Part shown: one piece after another, positions 1 to 7,958 of the stretch
How the letters are laid out: each line of letters begins with the position of its first letter
How positions within the stretch are numbered: position 1 is the stretch's first letter
Source: Euryarchaeota archaeon UBA106
Lineage (GTDB): Archaea > Thermoplasmatota > Poseidoniia > Poseidoniales > Thalassarchaeaceae
Assembly (NCBI GenBank): GCA_002502365.1
Contig: DAOJ01000088.1
Location: 1 to 19,748 of the forward strand
Direction: 5' to 3'
Length of the DNA: 19,748 nucleotides
Notes under the pieces: model-generated
The model's database searches: none
Seen by the model: only the letters and a program-made list of their open reading frames with translations
What the model was told of the DNA's origin: nothing
Translations under genes and position numbers: made by a program

Positions 1-42
1 TCAAATGATCCAATAGGTGAGATTTCCTCGAAAATTCAATAG

Positions 43-297
43 CTATTCAGAGAATAAATCCTTAGTTGGTCGTTTATGTGATATCAAAGAAATTAACCAC
101 CAACCTACTGAAAGAATTGGGGTCGATATGAGAATCACTAACATCAACCAGATCGAGACTATACCATTGGAAATCTGCCACGCCCAATAAGATACAGACA
201 GAATGACAATTAGGAAAAATATCCTAGATGCCTCACTAGGGGTTTCTGAGCCAAAACGATCTTTTCTTGGAGAAAACAGATAGTCAACTACCGACAC
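43..297 (-). CDS. small two-helix membrane protein, unknown function
   Basis: An 84-residue protein read from a GTG codon at 295-297; no ATG lies near the N-terminus. Two hydrophobic segments are visible, about residues 25-42 and 46-73. The N-terminus carries RKDR and the C-terminus HKRPTK, so both ends probably lie in the cytoplasm as a helical hairpin. I do not recognise the family. It is the last gene of the minus-strand run that starts with bud32, 43 bases after the enoyl-CoA hydratase stop. The GTG start and the lack of a clear Shine-Dalgarno sequence make the exact start uncertain, but the Trp- and Ile-rich double helix looks like a real membrane protein and no other frame competes. Confidence 0.55.
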   Translation of the reverse strand: MSVVDYLFSPRKDRFGSETPSEASRIFFLIVILSVSYWAWQISNGIVSIWLMLVILISTPILSVGWWLISLISHKRPTKDLFSE

Positions 298-300
298 AAC

Positions 301-321
301 ATTAGAGATTGATTAGAGATT
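301..321. repeat. short tandem duplication, two 10-11 base units
   Basis: The unit ATTAGAGATT occurs at 301-310 and again at 312-321, separated by one G. It lies in the 43-base gap between the enoyl-CoA hydratase stop and the small membrane protein start. On the minus strand it reads as two copies of AATCTCTAAT just before the GTG start. It may be simple slippage; no function is claimed. Confidence 0.5.
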
Positions 322-340
322 ATGAATTGCTGTTTTTCGA

Positions 341-1177
341 TTAGGAACCTTTCCACTCAGCATCCTTCCGCTCAAGGAAGGCCTGAACACCAATTTCCTT
401 GTCTTCGGTATCGAACAGTGCAACGAATTCGGATCTCTCGGCTAAAATGCCCTCAGACATTCCAAGATCAAGGGCAGAACGAACTGCTCGTTTTGCAACC
501 TTGATAGTATATGGCGACTTTTTGGCTATATTTTCTGCCATTTCCATCGTTCTAGATTCAAGTTGCTCGGGCTCTACAACATCGTTGACTAATCCAAGTC
601 TAAGCGCCTCTTCTGACCCGACCATTTCTCCAGTCAGAACCATTTCCATTGCTTTGCCATATCCCAGGATATCCGAAAGTCGTTGAGTTCCACCACCTCC
701 TGGAATCAGTCCAAGATTTATTTCAGGGGTTCCGAACTTAGCCCGATTGCTCGCGATTCGTAAATCACAGGAAAGTGCTAATTCAGTCCCTCCTCCAAGG
801 GCAAAGCCATCGACCATTGCAATAGTTGGTTTTGATAGATTCCAAACTCTTTCCCATGCATTATCCTCAAAGAATGGTCGGACGTCATCTGAATTCTTTC
901 CGGCAAACTCAGAAATATCCGCACCAGCAGCAAAAGCGGCTGGTTTCTGACGCTTACCCTCTGGAGCTGGCGGAGGCGCAGCGCCACGAATTACCACTAC
1001 TCGGACGTTGTCATCTGCCTCCGCTTCATCACATGCTTTTTTGAGAGCAGTATGCGAATCTTTGTTCAGAGCATTGAGTTTTTCTGGACGATTTAATGTC
1101 CAAACAGATATCACTCCACCAGATGGACTTGAGCACTCGACTGGGACGTTCTCTACCAATAGCACATCTTCGCTCAT
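341..1177 (-). CDS. enoyl-CoA hydratase (crotonase family)
   Basis: A 278-residue crotonase-fold protein predicted to add water to trans-2-enoyl-CoA in beta-oxidation or a related acyl-CoA pathway. Visible family marks: NRPEKLNALN near residues 29-38, the oxyanion-hole segment AFAAGADISEF (81-91), GFALGGGTELALSCD (124-138) and the following PEINLGLIPGGGGTQRL segment. Glu132 and Glu152 match the two catalytic glutamates of the hydratases (Glu144 and Glu164 in the rat enzyme) with the same spacing of 20, which favours a true hydratase over an isomerase. A Pro/Ala/Lys-rich insert at about residues 66-80 precedes the oxyanion loop and is longer than usual. The ATG start gives a normal family length. 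The gene lies 36 bases after the polyproline membrane protein in the same run. The substrate chain length cannot be told from sequence. Confidence 0.93.
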   Translation of the reverse strand: MSEDVLLVENVPVECSSPSGGVISVWTLNRPEKLNALNKDSHTALKKACDEAEADDNVRVVVIRGAAPPPAPEGKRQKPAAFAAGADISEFAGKNSDDVRPFFEDNAWERVWNLSKPTIAMVDGFALGGGTELALSCDLRIASNRAKFGTPEINLGLIPGGGGTQRLSDILGYGKAMEMVLTGEMVGSEEALRLGLVNDVVEPEQLESRTMEMAENIAKKSPYTIKVAKRAVRSALDLGMSEGILAERSEFVALFDTEDKEIGVQAFLERKDAEWKGS

Positions 1178-1213
1178 GGTTGACCGAAGAGCAACTGCCG
1201 CTTGAAGATACGC

Positions 1214-2104
1214 TCACTCAGGTGGAGGAGGTGGAGGCATTCCAGGAGGAGGCGGCATAGGAGGTAACCCACTAGGTGGAGGAGGCATAGGAGGCATATC
1301 CTCGAGCATTGGTAATTCTTCAACCGGTTTGCTTACTGCCTTCTCTGGAATCTTCAATGGCACTCTGATTTTGAGTATTCTAGACTCATCAATTCGGACA
1401 TATGATACTCCCAATGGGGATGAATCATCGGGACTTTCGTCTTCTTCGATTACAATAAGTCCATGATTGGGCTTATCGAGTAAAGCACCGAGATCTTCTC
1501 CATCTTCTAACTCAGTCCACATTCTGACTTTTGCAGCCTTTCTTTCTGCTAACGCCATTCGCCGTCGTCGCTCAATTTTCCCTCGAATAACCGCTCTCTT
1601 CTCACGCTGCTCTTCAACATAAGTCTCTATTTCAGTCTCCATCTCTGATTGGGCATCATTAGTTACTACGAATCTCTTTGCAACCGTGCCGCCCTCAACT
1701 GTCATTGGGGGCATTTCAGTAGGGAGAGGGGGAGGAGTTGGCATCCCAGGGGCTGGCATTGGTGGGGAATTAGGGGCCGGTATTGGTGGGGGCATTGGTG
1801 GAGTTAGAGGAGCTGCAACTCTACCACGACTACGTGTGACTTGTTCATCCGTTTGCACCTCAACCTCTGTTGCAATAGGTTGCTCTTCCTCAACCTCCTC
1901 CTGATTCTCCTCAACTACAACCTGTGTTTTGGGGACAGGGGGTAATGGCTTTCGTCCTGAAAAAATAAATAGAGCAAAGAAGGCTATTAGAACGGTTGAT
2001 GCAGCAATCTGTTGACCTAGATTCATAGAACCTACGAATAATAAAAACAGGGGTGTACCTAGAAGAAGTAGCACCAAAAGTAACAACCTAGTGTACGAAA
2101 CCAC
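1214..2104 (-). CDS. membrane-anchored protein with two polyproline segments, unknown function
   Basis: A 296-residue protein starting at GTG (2102-2104), supported by a ribosome-binding site. Two membrane helices lie at about residues 6-24 and 33-50, and the positive GRK after the second suggests the remainder is cytoplasmic. Then come an acidic Glu/Gln-rich stretch, a first proline-rich segment (about 100-135, PPMPPPIPAP-like), a charged helical region rich in Arg, Lys and Glu (about 155-195, possible coiled coil), a small mixed region (about 200-255), and a C-terminal tail of PPMPPPP and PPPPPP runs ending in Glu. Polyproline runs normally need aIF5A for translation and often bind partner proteins. 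I recognise no family. It sits between the XTPase and enoyl-CoA hydratase genes with 36-base gaps on both sides. Confidence 0.8.
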   Translation of the reverse strand: MVSYTRLLLLVLLLLGTPLFLLFVGSMNLGQQIAASTVLIAFFALFIFSGRKPLPPVPKTQVVVEENQEEVEEEQPIATEVEVQTDEQVTRSRGRVAAPLTPPMPPPIPAPNSPPMPAPGMPTPPPLPTEMPPMTVEGGTVAKRFVVTNDAQSEMETEIETYVEEQREKRAVIRGKIERRRRMALAERKAAKVRMWTELEDGEDLGALLDKPNHGLIVIEEDESPDDSSPLGVSYVRIDESRILKIRVPLKIPEKAVSKPVEELPMLEDMPPMPPPPSGLPPMPPPPGMPPPPPPE

Positions 2105-2108
2105 GTTA

Positions 2109-2115
2109 CTCCCTC
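2109..2115 (-). promoter_or_regulatory. ribosome-binding site deciding a GTG start
   Basis: On the minus strand GAGGGAG lies 4 bases before GTG at 2102-2104. It is one of the clearer Shine-Dalgarno sequences in the window and supports GTG as the start of the polyproline membrane protein. Confidence 0.6.
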
Positions 2116-2140
2116 GTCCCTCACAGCAGCCTGTCTCTAT

Positions 2141-2734
2141 TCACCTTGACGGGGATTTGAGAAGATTTGAGAGACCTTGCATGGCTTTTTTACGGTGAGA
2201 GATCTGATTTTTCACCTCTGCCCCCAACTCTCCAAACGTTCGACCATCGCCTTCTGATGGAATAAATATGGGATCGTAACCGAATCCCTTTTGGCCTTTT
2301 ATTTCATGAGAAATACTCCCTCGACAAACACCCTTTGATTTCCAAAAATTCGAACCGTCGGAAAGAATAGCCACCGCTCGAAATTCCGCACCTCTAATTT
2401 CTGATTTGTTTACTTTTTCAATTACCCCTGATAACCCAATTTCTTTTTCTACATCAGAAGATTCTGCCCCTGGCCAATTTGGAAATGCATCAAGAAAAAT
2501 TCCTGAATCTTCGACTAGAATAGCACTACCTTCGAGTTCAGTACCCTCTATCAATGTCAATGCCTGCAGGATTTTTGCTTCAGCCACAGGCTCTAATCCA
2601 AGTTCTTTGGGTTCATTGAAATCTGGTCTCTTCCCATCAATCAATAATCCTTCAACTGTGTGACCAAGTGGAGCTAAGGTCTGCTGAGCCTCTATGATTT
2701 TATTTTCATTACCAGTAGCAAATAATATCCTCAT
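2141..2734 (-). CDS. XTP/dITP diphosphatase (RdgB/HAM1 family)
   Basis: A 197-residue house-cleaning enzyme predicted to hydrolyse XTP, ITP and dITP to monophosphate and pyrophosphate, keeping deaminated purines out of nucleic acids. Motifs: the N-terminal ATGNENK at 6-12 (family TxNxxK), VEDSGIFLDAFPNWPGAES at 74-92 (metal and substrate loop), FGYDPIF at 151-157 and SHR at 179-181, the usual C-terminal base-recognition motif. Length and motif order are complete. The start ATG lies 9 bases after the bud32 stop, so the two are almost certainly co-transcribed. As I recall, archaeal genes of this family are often found near KEOPS genes. Confidence 0.95.
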   Translation of the reverse strand: MRILFATGNENKIIEAQQTLAPLGHTVEGLLIDGKRPDFNEPKELGLEPVAEAKILQALTLIEGTELEGSAILVEDSGIFLDAFPNWPGAESSDVEKEIGLSGVIEKVNKSEIRGAEFRAVAILSDGSNFWKSKGVCRGSISHEIKGQKGFGYDPIFIPSEGDGRTFGELGAEVKNQISHRKKAMQGLSNLLKSPSR

Positions 2735-2743
2735 TTACTCAAC

Positions 2744-3418
2744 TCATGCATGATATCTAACTCGTCCTCGGATGGCATTGAATCGTTCAATTACTTCCTC
2801 TGCTGAAATATTTACCAATGCCTTTGTTTGACCTGAATCTCCGGATAGATACCCTTCAATCATCACCTCTACTGCAGAATCAATTTCGTAATGACTGGCA
2901 GTAAGGCACTCGTTAAGAACTTGTAAATCTAGACCAAGTTGTTCAATCTCTGGAGAAATTCTTGCAAGACCGAAGTCTATCAAACTTAGATTTCCAGCTT
3001 TATCATATAGCACATTATGTGTGGTCAAATCACCATGAGAAACATCAGCCTCATGCAATTTACGAATTAATTCCCCAAATTTCTTTATCTCATTCAAACC
3101 AGCATTTCCGTTCTGTAACGCTTCGTACAATGGAACTCCATCTATTCGAGAGATCAATATCCAGCCACCTTCGGAGTCAAAATCGAATAAACATGGAGAT
3201 GGGAAATCAATTCTCTGTAAACGAGAAAGAATTCGTGCTTCTGCAGCCAATCTTTGACGAGTCAATTTTTTGTCTAATGAGGGGTGACGATAGGCGCGTG
3301 GTTCACGTTTTTTAAGTACTGCATCTAAACCCATCCATGAACCAGAAATAGCAGTCGCCTCTGCTCCGATATGTAGCAATGAGTCTTCAAACCAAAAGGG
3401 AATCGCAGACTCATCCAT
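2744..3418 (-). CDS. bud32: Bud32-type KEOPS serine/threonine kinase
   Basis: A 224-residue small RIO-like kinase/ATPase, the Bud32 subunit of KEOPS, which supports Kae1 in making the universal tRNA modification t6A. Visible features: a glycine-poor N-terminal lobe with GAEA (18-21), VLKKREPRAYRHPSLD (34-49) with the ATP-binding lysine, Glu60 in the following helix, HGDLTTHN (128-135) with catalytic Asp130 and Asn135, and DFG at 148-150. The C-terminus ends in a basic RGRVRY stretch, typical of Bud32. I chose ATG 3416-3418 because the kinase homology starts soon after it; a longer reading to 3586 would run into nadA and adds residues unlike the family. Here Bud32 is separate rather than fused to Kae1, and Kae1 is not in the window. 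First gene of the five-gene minus-strand run. Confidence 0.93.
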   Translation of the reverse strand: MDESAIPFWFEDSLLHIGAEATAISGSWMGLDAVLKKREPRAYRHPSLDKKLTRQRLAAEARILSRLQRIDFPSPCLFDFDSEGGWILISRIDGVPLYEALQNGNAGLNEIKKFGELIRKLHEADVSHGDLTTHNVLYDKAGNLSLIDFGLARISPEIEQLGLDLQVLNECLTASHYEIDSAVEVMIEGYLSGDSGQTKALVNISAEEVIERFNAIRGRVRYHA

Positions 3419-3476
3419 GTACTTCCGAGATGAGATGCCTTGAAAGCGGTTGCACACCACGAAGTAGCGAAAATCT

Positions 3477-4562
3477 ATGACAATGCAGATGCCTTCGGCC
3501 CCTCTTCCACGTGGTTCTTTGTCTCCAAAGTCATATTCTGAAGAAGAAATTGAAAAAGAGGCAATAAGGTTACAGAAAGTTATCAATCAAGGAACATTAT
3601 GGGATATCGAGACCTGTAAAACGATTGCACCTTTAACTTTGGAAATTAATGAATTGAAGGAAAAAAATGATGTCTTCCTCATCGCACATTCTTATCAAAC
3701 GCCAGACATAGTTTATGGGGTTGCAGATTCGGTTTCTGATAGTTATTCACTTTCAAAAGCTGCTCGAGACGCACCCCAACAAACTATTCTATTTTCAAGT
3801 GTTAGATTCATGGCCGAAACCGCGAAAATAGTCAGCCCCCACAAAGTTGTCCTACATCCTTCTCCTGAAGCAGGTTGTACACTATCCGATAGCATCACTG
3901 CACAAGATGTACGTGACTTGAAAGCAAAATATCCTGGTGTTCCAATTGCCTGTTACATCAATACCACTGCTGAAGTAAAGGCTGAGGTTGATGTTTGTGT
4001 TACCAGTAGTAATTATCTCAAAATTTGTGAAAAGTTACCGGGAGACAAACTTATTTTTGTACCTGATAAATTGATGGGCAAACATCTCACTGAACATCTT
4101 GCAGGAAAAAAAGAGGTCATCAATTATGATGGTGAATGCTATGTTCACGCAACATTCACCGGAAACAAGATTCGTTCCTGGAAAGAAAGGACTGCAAAAG
4201 AAGGTATACATTTGCAAGTCCTAAGTCATCCAGAATGTGATTCCGACGTAATCGCTGAAAGCGATATTGTTGGCAGTAGTGAAGTGCTACGTGAAGAGGC
4301 TCTGAGACTGGGAACAGAAGGTAAACCAGATATCATGCTAATTACTGAATGTGGCACCGCGGATAGGATAAGAGCTGAATCTGAAAATGAATTGAATTTG
4401 ATAGGAACTTGTGTCATGTGCCGTTACATGAAAATGACTCAATTAGAAGATATTCTCCAAGCACTTCGAGAGCCACGCCCCGACCAAATCATCGAACTTG
4501 ATGAGGGCATAATTAAGCTAGCACAAAAAAGCCTCAAAGAAATGTTTAGGCTTGCTGAATAA
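3477..4562 (+). CDS. nadA: quinolinate synthase NadA
   Basis: A 361-residue enzyme that condenses iminoaspartate with dihydroxyacetone phosphate to quinolinate, the pyridine-ring step of de novo NAD synthesis. It holds a [4Fe-4S] cluster. The three ligand cysteines are visible as Cys134 (EAGCTLSDS), Cys221 (YDGECYVHATF) and Cys315 (CRYMKM); the first gap of 87 residues matches the E. coli and Thermotoga proteins. Other family marks are HSYQTPDI (71-78), the SSVRFMAETAKI segment, FVPDKLMGKHL and HPEC (251-254). In-frame ATGs at 3477, 3483 and 3489 are all possible, since the first 20 residues are not conserved. It diverges from bud32 across 58 bases and ends one base from the PAP2 gene. No nadB or nadC partner is in the window. 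Confidence 0.96.
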   Translation: MTMQMPSAPLPRGSLSPKSYSEEEIEKEAIRLQKVINQGTLWDIETCKTIAPLTLEINELKEKNDVFLIAHSYQTPDIVYGVADSVSDSYSLSKAARDAPQQTILFSSVRFMAETAKIVSPHKVVLHPSPEAGCTLSDSITAQDVRDLKAKYPGVPIACYINTTAEVKAEVDVCVTSSNYLKICEKLPGDKLIFVPDKLMGKHLTEHLAGKKEVINYDGECYVHATFTGNKIRSWKERTAKEGIHLQVLSHPECDSDVIAESDIVGSSEVLREEALRLGTEGKPDIMLITECGTADRIRAESENELNLIGTCVMCRYMKMTQLEDILQALREPRPDQIIELDEGIIKLAQKSLKEMFRLAE

Positions 4563-4563
4563 A

Positions 4564-6708
4564 TCAGTCTTTTCTCTGAACGTTCACTCTTGAAGACTCA
4601 TTTGCAGTTTGGAATGCATATAGAACCATCATCGGGATTAGTAGAACGATAGAAGATTGTAAGACTACGGAGGAATAAGGTTCGAAAGTTTCCTCCAAGG
4701 CATACATACGAATTTCCAAGCCTTCATCTTCTTGGCTTTCTATCCATGCTACATTGGACTCCAATACTTGTGGATTATATTGGTCAACTTCTGGGTCATT
4801 TGTCAACTGCAAGGTTCTATTTTCTTGAATATCGTGTAGAAATACATCTCTTGCCGTCAATAAGTCATCCGGACTAGCAGTTGGATCAAATCTAGGAATC
4901 TGTAGAAAGACCACATTGTTACCAGAAATACTGGGAGATGATGAGGGCCATAGAGCGTCGGAAAGCAACATTTGGGACCCAGTAGCGGTATCGATTAGGA
5001 CAGTACGATGGACTGGTCCAATATCTATAACCGCAACTATGTGATTTCCATCCATCGCTAATTCAACAATCCTAGAACTTGAGTAATTTACAGCCTCCCC
5101 GAAAAATTCCTCGATTTGGGCGTCGATGAGTGGATCCGTGTTATTGGCGATATCAATTCTGAGACTAAACTGAGTTGCAAGAGATACAATGTCAAGCACT
5201 GGTCCATCAATCGTAGAATTAGCTACAGCGATGAGAGGCCCGGAAGAGGCAACCATACTAAACGGACCTGTCATAGAGGGATATTCAGTTATCTGACCAT
5301 CGGTGTTGCGGTAAACCAATTCTTCTGAATAGACAATTACAATAACGACTTCGTTAATCTCATTTTCAGCCAACAATACATCAATTATTGGTTCTGAATC
5401 TTTGTCCATTTCTTCGATTAACCAATCTAATTGGAAGCTCTTTTCCGAATCGGTGTAAGCCCAAAATTCTAACTTGAAACTATCAAAGAGAACCACGCCT
5501 TTTTCCGAAGCAGAAACCTTCGGTACTGAAGTCCATCCTTCTTCTCCAATTTCTATTGTTGAGATGGTTTTTAACTCCCTAAGTTGAGAATTCCAAGAAA
5601 TCAAATCAATTGTTCCATTTTCATTCTCTTGTACAGTAACCAACCATTCGCCAGAGCCTACGGCGTATGTAGGAGTGACACCCTCAACTGGAAAATCTTG
5701 GTGGGTCGCGTCCCAAAGTAGAACAACTCCTGTTCCGAGCAGGATTGCAACAATTACTGCTCCAGTCTGTGTTTTTGAGGGTTCTCGATATGGATCGATT
5801 TGCCGATTTACTGATTTCTTTACCCTTTGATACCAAGCTCTTGGATCTTTCATAAAACGTGCTAAGCGACGTGTAAATAGACGCTCATCTGCAAAACGCC
5901 AAATTGGCTCTTGAGTTCTTTCCGTCAGTCTAACAGCAAGTGTTGCTACAAGTATACCTCCAATGATGTCAACTACCCAATGAATTCCTAGATAGAGGAT
6001 AGTGAATCCTGTGAGAAGGATAAACAACATCAAAGCAGTTCTAAATTTGGCCCAACGCCCATCTTCGTCCCACTTTAGATAGGTTAACCATACGGCAAAT
6101 GGAAGTCCAATGTGAAGGCTTGGCATTCCGTTTGTAAATGGGTCGATTCTGGTAAACCAATTGTGAATTTCAGGAGTCAAATCATAGGCGATTGTCTCCA
6201 TTGCAGGGATATGATCACCAGTTACTCTAACATTGAAAAATAGATAGAAAGGAATGGCCAAAACATATACCCAAAACATAGACAATGATACTCTGTCAGC
6301 CATATGTCTATCGTCAAAATAGATTGGATAAACAAACGATGCGAAGGTTGCAGTCATGAAACCCATTACGTAGAAGTGGGTTAGAACAATGGATAGTAGT
6401 TCATTTTGGAAGGCATCTTGAATCCAAAGTACAATATCTCCCTCAATTGCATAGACATAAGGGGTCATGTCAAGCTGAGTATTTGCCATAAGAGTTCGAT
6501 CTAATTGGTCGAGAATATCTTTCCAAAGATAAACAGAGAATACTACGAACATGTGTGCCCAATATCGACGGAACATATCTACGAAACCTTGGATACGAAT
6601 CTTTGCCCAAGGGGGTTTCATCAGGGGCATCAAAGCAACAGAAAGCAGAATTGCCCCCATAAGCCAGGAGATGTAAATTCCAGAGCCCCCAGCCATATCG
6701 GTATTCAC
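4564..6708 (-). CDS. PAP2-family membrane enzyme fused to an extracellular propeller-like domain
   Basis: A 714-residue protein. The N-terminal half has about six to seven membrane helices (11-30, 48-66, 105-130, 143-160, 200-213, 224-262 region). It carries PAP2 / inositolphosphorylceramide-synthase-like motifs: GMPSLH with His199, and LGIHWVVDIIGG with His243 and Asp247. These form the phosphohistidine active site of lipid phosphate phosphatases and phosphotransferases. A basic cytoplasmic stretch (263-315) leads to another helix (316-333), then about 350 residues of repeating beta-rich sequence resembling TolB/WD-like blades (for example VFLHD...RTLQLTNDPEVDQYNP). A last helix (about 680-699) and a basic tail follow. 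By the positive-inside rule the propeller faces outward. The substrate is unknown. The start is GTG at 6706-6708, or ATG at 6694-6696 four codons in. It follows the Mrp ATPase after 85 bases. Confidence 0.85.
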   Translation of the reverse strand: MNTDMAGGSGIYISWLMGAILLSVALMPLMKPPWAKIRIQGFVDMFRRYWAHMFVVFSVYLWKDILDQLDRTLMANTQLDMTPYVYAIEGDIVLWIQDAFQNELLSIVLTHFYVMGFMTATFASFVYPIYFDDRHMADRVSLSMFWVYVLAIPFYLFFNVRVTGDHIPAMETIAYDLTPEIHNWFTRIDPFTNGMPSLHIGLPFAVWLTYLKWDEDGRWAKFRTALMLFILLTGFTILYLGIHWVVDIIGGILVATLAVRLTERTQEPIWRFADERLFTRRLARFMKDPRAWYQRVKKSVNRQIDPYREPSKTQTGAVIVAILLGTGVVLLWDATHQDFPVEGVTPTYAVGSGEWLVTVQENENGTIDLISWNSQLRELKTISTIEIGEEGWTSVPKVSASEKGVVLFDSFKLEFWAYTDSEKSFQLDWLIEEMDKDSEPIIDVLLAENEINEVVIVIVYSEELVYRNTDGQITEYPSMTGPFSMVASSGPLIAVANSTIDGPVLDIVSLATQFSLRIDIANNTDPLIDAQIEEFFGEAVNYSSSRIVELAMDGNHIVAVIDIGPVHRTVLIDTATGSQMLLSDALWPSSSPSISGNNVVFLQIPRFDPTASPDDLLTARDVFLHDIQENRTLQLTNDPEVDQYNPQVLESNVAWIESQEDEGLEIRMYALEETFEPYSSVVLQSSIVLLIPMMVLYAFQTANESSRVNVQRKD

Positions 6709-6793
6709 TCCCCTAAGTCAACGGAACACACGATGAGTCAAGAATGCACCCCTGAGGAAAATATTCGAAAAATAGTAGGAATTTCATTCCAAT

Positions 6794-7825
6794 CTAAGAT
6801 ATTCGAACTGTTGGACCGCTACTCCCATCCAACTCTTTCAGAATATTCTCGACAACTGCATCAAAGGCTGCAGCAGTGGAACCTTCAGGTTCAGCGATAA
6901 TCCTGTGAACACCATCATCGCCTCCTCTAACGATACCTGGATCGAATGGTAAAGCACCAAGGAATGGAACCTCCAATTCTATAGCCGCTTCTTTACCACC
7001 ACCAGACTTGAAAACATCTAGAGTAATCGACCACTCTCCATTTTCATCAACTGTAGTTTCAATTGCAGTACCTGTAGGTCCTGTAACACTGATTTTTGAG
7101 TTCGATTCGGCTTTGCCTCTAATCGTGTAACCACTCATGTTTTCGACTACACCAAGGCATGGCAAAGAGATAGTCTTTGCAAAATTGATTGACTTTCGAG
7201 AATCCAAAAGAGCAACGTCTTGAGGAGTAGTTACAATAACGACTCCATCGATTCCAGGAAGACTTTGGGAAACTGTTAGCGGTTCATCGCTAGTTCCTGG
7301 TGGGAAGTCGATAATCAGAGCATCTAATTCACCCCATGCGACGTCTCCAATGAATTGTTGAATTGCACCCAGTTTAATCGGCCCTCGCCAAATTACTGGC
7401 TTATCTGGGTCTTCAATAAGAAATGCCATTGAAATTACCTTCACGCCATGAGGGCCGATAGCAGGGAATATTTGTCCATCTTCTACGTGTAATTCAGCTT
7501 CATCAATTCCAAGCATCTTTGGTACGTTAGGACCTGTAATATCTATATCCATCAAACCAACTTTCTTGCCTTGACGAGCAAGTGATAATGCTAATCCAAC
7601 TGACACCGTTGATTTTCCAACTCCTCCTTTCCCTGAAAGTACCATAATTTTGTGTTTTATCTGTTCATCTAACTGAGTCATTCTCATCTTTCGGCGCATT
7701 TGAGCATAGGCCTGCTCCATCTGTGCCTTTTGTTCAGGAGAGGCCGGAGCTTCCTCAGATGGACTCTGAGAATCAGCCATTGGGAGACCTCCGCCGGGAT
7801 GATGAGAGATTGGCGAATCAGACAT
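6794..7825 (-). CDS. Mrp/NBP35-family P-loop ATPase, cysteine-poor, with beta-rich insert
   Basis: A 343-residue MinD/Mrp-type ATPase; the family carries or assembles Fe-S clusters. ATPase motifs are intact: deviant Walker A GKGGVGKST (65-73), MDIDITGPNVPKMLG (92-106), WRGPIKLGAIQQF (146-158), IIDFPPGTSDEPLT (171-184) and TTPQDVALLD (199-208). After VVENMSG (226-232) the family normally has a CxxC that binds the cluster. Here no cysteine is present; about 40 residues (233-272) rich in Thr, Ser, Gly and Val resemble an Ig-like strand module before KSGGGKEAA resumes the fold. The only cysteine is Cys223, and the N-terminal cysteines of eukaryotic NBP35 are absent. ATG 7823-7825 was chosen; a longer reading to 7987 would overlap the arsC-like gene and is not family-like. 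ATG 7778-7780 (residue 16) is an alternative. Confidence 0.9.
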   Translation of the reverse strand: MSDSPISHHPGGGLPMADSQSPSEEAPASPEQKAQMEQAYAQMRRKMRMTQLDEQIKHKIMVLSGKGGVGKSTVSVGLALSLARQGKKVGLMDIDITGPNVPKMLGIDEAELHVEDGQIFPAIGPHGVKVISMAFLIEDPDKPVIWRGPIKLGAIQQFIGDVAWGELDALIIDFPPGTSDEPLTVSQSLPGIDGVVIVTTPQDVALLDSRKSINFAKTISLPCLGVVENMSGYTIRGKAESNSKISVTGPTGTAIETTVDENGEWSITLDVFKSGGGKEAAIELEVPFLGALPFDPGIVRGGDDGVHRIIAEPEGSTAAAFDAVVENILKELDGSSGPTVRIS

Positions 7826-7958
7826 TATACAGCATGGCGAGGTGAGGCCTACTTCAAGCCTGCGTGAAGAAAATAATACAATTTTATTCAATAACCTAGG
7901 TCTCTGAAAGTAATCTATTGGTGTTTCATTCAAGTAGGGCAACCATCCTTCAGCAAAT

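Noticed and set aside
1686..1904. Gly-rich open frame opposite the polyproline gene
   Set aside because: Its Gly/Val repeats are the complement of the proline codons; no ribosome-binding site or family-like sequence.
3419..3586. N-terminal extension of the Bud32 reading frame to an upstream start
   Set aside because: It would overlap nadA by over 100 bases, and the extra 56 residues are Phe/Cys/Arg-rich and unlike the kinase family; the homology begins just after ATG 3416-3418.
7869..7889. AT-rich imperfect dyad between the Mrp ATPase and arsenate reductase genes
   Set aside because: GAAAATAAT/ATTTTATTC arms match at 7 of 9 positions, but nearly all are A or T, so chance symmetry is likely; it may simply be divergent TATA-like sequence.
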